The notes beneath the pieces were generated by a model, which had not been told where the DNA came from, ran no database searches, and was given only the letters and a program-made list of their open reading frames with translations. This document shows, one piece after another, positions 14,103 to 14,352 of a stretch of DNA of 14,352 nucleotides. Positions within the stretch are counted from its first letter, which is position 1; each line of letters starts with the position of its first letter. Source of the DNA: Bacteroidetes bacterium 4572_114 (GTDB lineage: Bacteria; Bacteroidota; Bacteroidia; Bacteroidales; 4484-276); the NCBI GenBank assembly GCA_002254335.1, contig NIVA01000088.1, positions 1 through 14,352 of the forward strand, in the 5' to 3' direction. Both the position numbers and the translations under genes were made by a program.

Positions 14103-14352
14103 AGCCTACCTCCATTCTTTTAATTCGTTTGTTTCTTCTCATTTGCATCCTAACGATACCGTAAATGAGGACAAGGACAATTGGCAACAAGAAATTCACC
14201 CATTTCCTAAGCGTCCTTTCCCCTTCTTCCAATTCTGACAATGGTCGCGAAGTAACTTCTTTTGTGCGCAGGTCTATCAACCCGGTGTCATCAGATAACC
14301 AATCTATCGAATTTACCATTAGGCTCACGTTATCAGGCCTTTGTTGTTGTGC
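14092..14352 (-). CDS. gldG: GldG-family ABC transporter auxiliary protein, C-terminal end (partial)
   Basis: Only the last 86 codons are in the window; the 5' end lies beyond base 14352 and the frame is open to the edge (AQQQRPDNVSLMVNSIDWLS). The visible part has the conserved IDWLSDDTGLIDLRTKEVTSRPL segment of GldG-like proteins, then a C-terminal transmembrane helix (WVNFLLPIVLVLIYGIVRM) and a basic cytosolic tail (RRNKRIKRMEVGYVS). GldG is the extracytoplasmic component of a GldA/GldF-type ABC-2 transporter tied to gliding motility and T9SS in Flavobacterium; in non-gliding Bacteroidota its role is unclear. It overlaps the downstream DUF4340 gene. The symbol is by family; whether the full gene is a GldF-GldG fusion cannot be seen. 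Confidence 0.75.
   Translation of the reverse strand, partial: AQQQRPDNVSLMVNSIDWLSDDTGLIDLRTKEVTSRPLSELEEGERTLRKWVNFLLPIVLVLIYGIVRMQMRRNKRIKRMEVGYVS

Overview
The window looks like chromosomal DNA of a member of the Bacteroidota, possibly an uncultured Bacteroidales-like lineage. Four things support this: a large secreted protein ending in a type IX secretion (T9SS) C-terminal sorting domain; the end of a GldG-family gene followed by a DUF4340 gene; promoters of the Bacteroidota TTTG/TAnnTTTG type instead of -35/-10 boxes; and starts without clear Shine-Dalgarno sequences. Most of it is housekeeping genes separated by AT-rich, repeat-bearing spacers.

Left part (1-3980, + strand): sucD (succinyl-CoA synthetase alpha) and valS (valyl-tRNA synthetase). 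The 443-bp spacer between them is unusually structured. It holds a strong terminator, a second hairpin followed by T's, and a nested multi-stem structure (991-1135) that I call a candidate non-coding RNA resembling my memory of the Flavo-1 motif. A second copy of the terminator-end sequence lies just before valS, so the candidate RNA sits between two ~46-bp direct repeats.

Middle part (4028-7663): a RES/Xre-type toxin-antitoxin pair on the minus strand with a very good Bacteroidota promoter. Divergent from it is a two-gene + strand operon: a class I SAM methyltransferase whose stop overlaps (ATGA) the start of a zinc-ribbon/NUDIX protein. That protein carries a C-terminal helical domain resembling the RsbRD N-terminal domain. 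The operon ends in short 21-bp tandem repeats and meets a convergent exported DUF4159 protein.

Right part (7986-14352, minus strand): rsmE (16S rRNA m3U1498 methyltransferase); a giant modular T9SS-exported protein (8757-12567) that is broken into three frames; a 551-bp gene-free spacer with GC-rich short repeats; a membrane-anchored DUF4340 protein; and the 3' end of a GldG-family ABC-transporter auxiliary gene that overlaps the DUF4340 gene by 11 bp and runs off the window. One break in the giant gene is an exact 23-bp tandem duplication. The other is near its N-terminus and looks like a deletion of roughly 100 bp. These could be real decay, reversible switching or assembly error.

The least ordinary items are the structured RNA candidate flanked by direct repeats, the NUDIX-RsbRD-like fusion coupled to a methyltransferase, and the doubly broken T9SS gene. 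No mobile element with a transposase, CRISPR array, tRNA or rRNA gene was seen.
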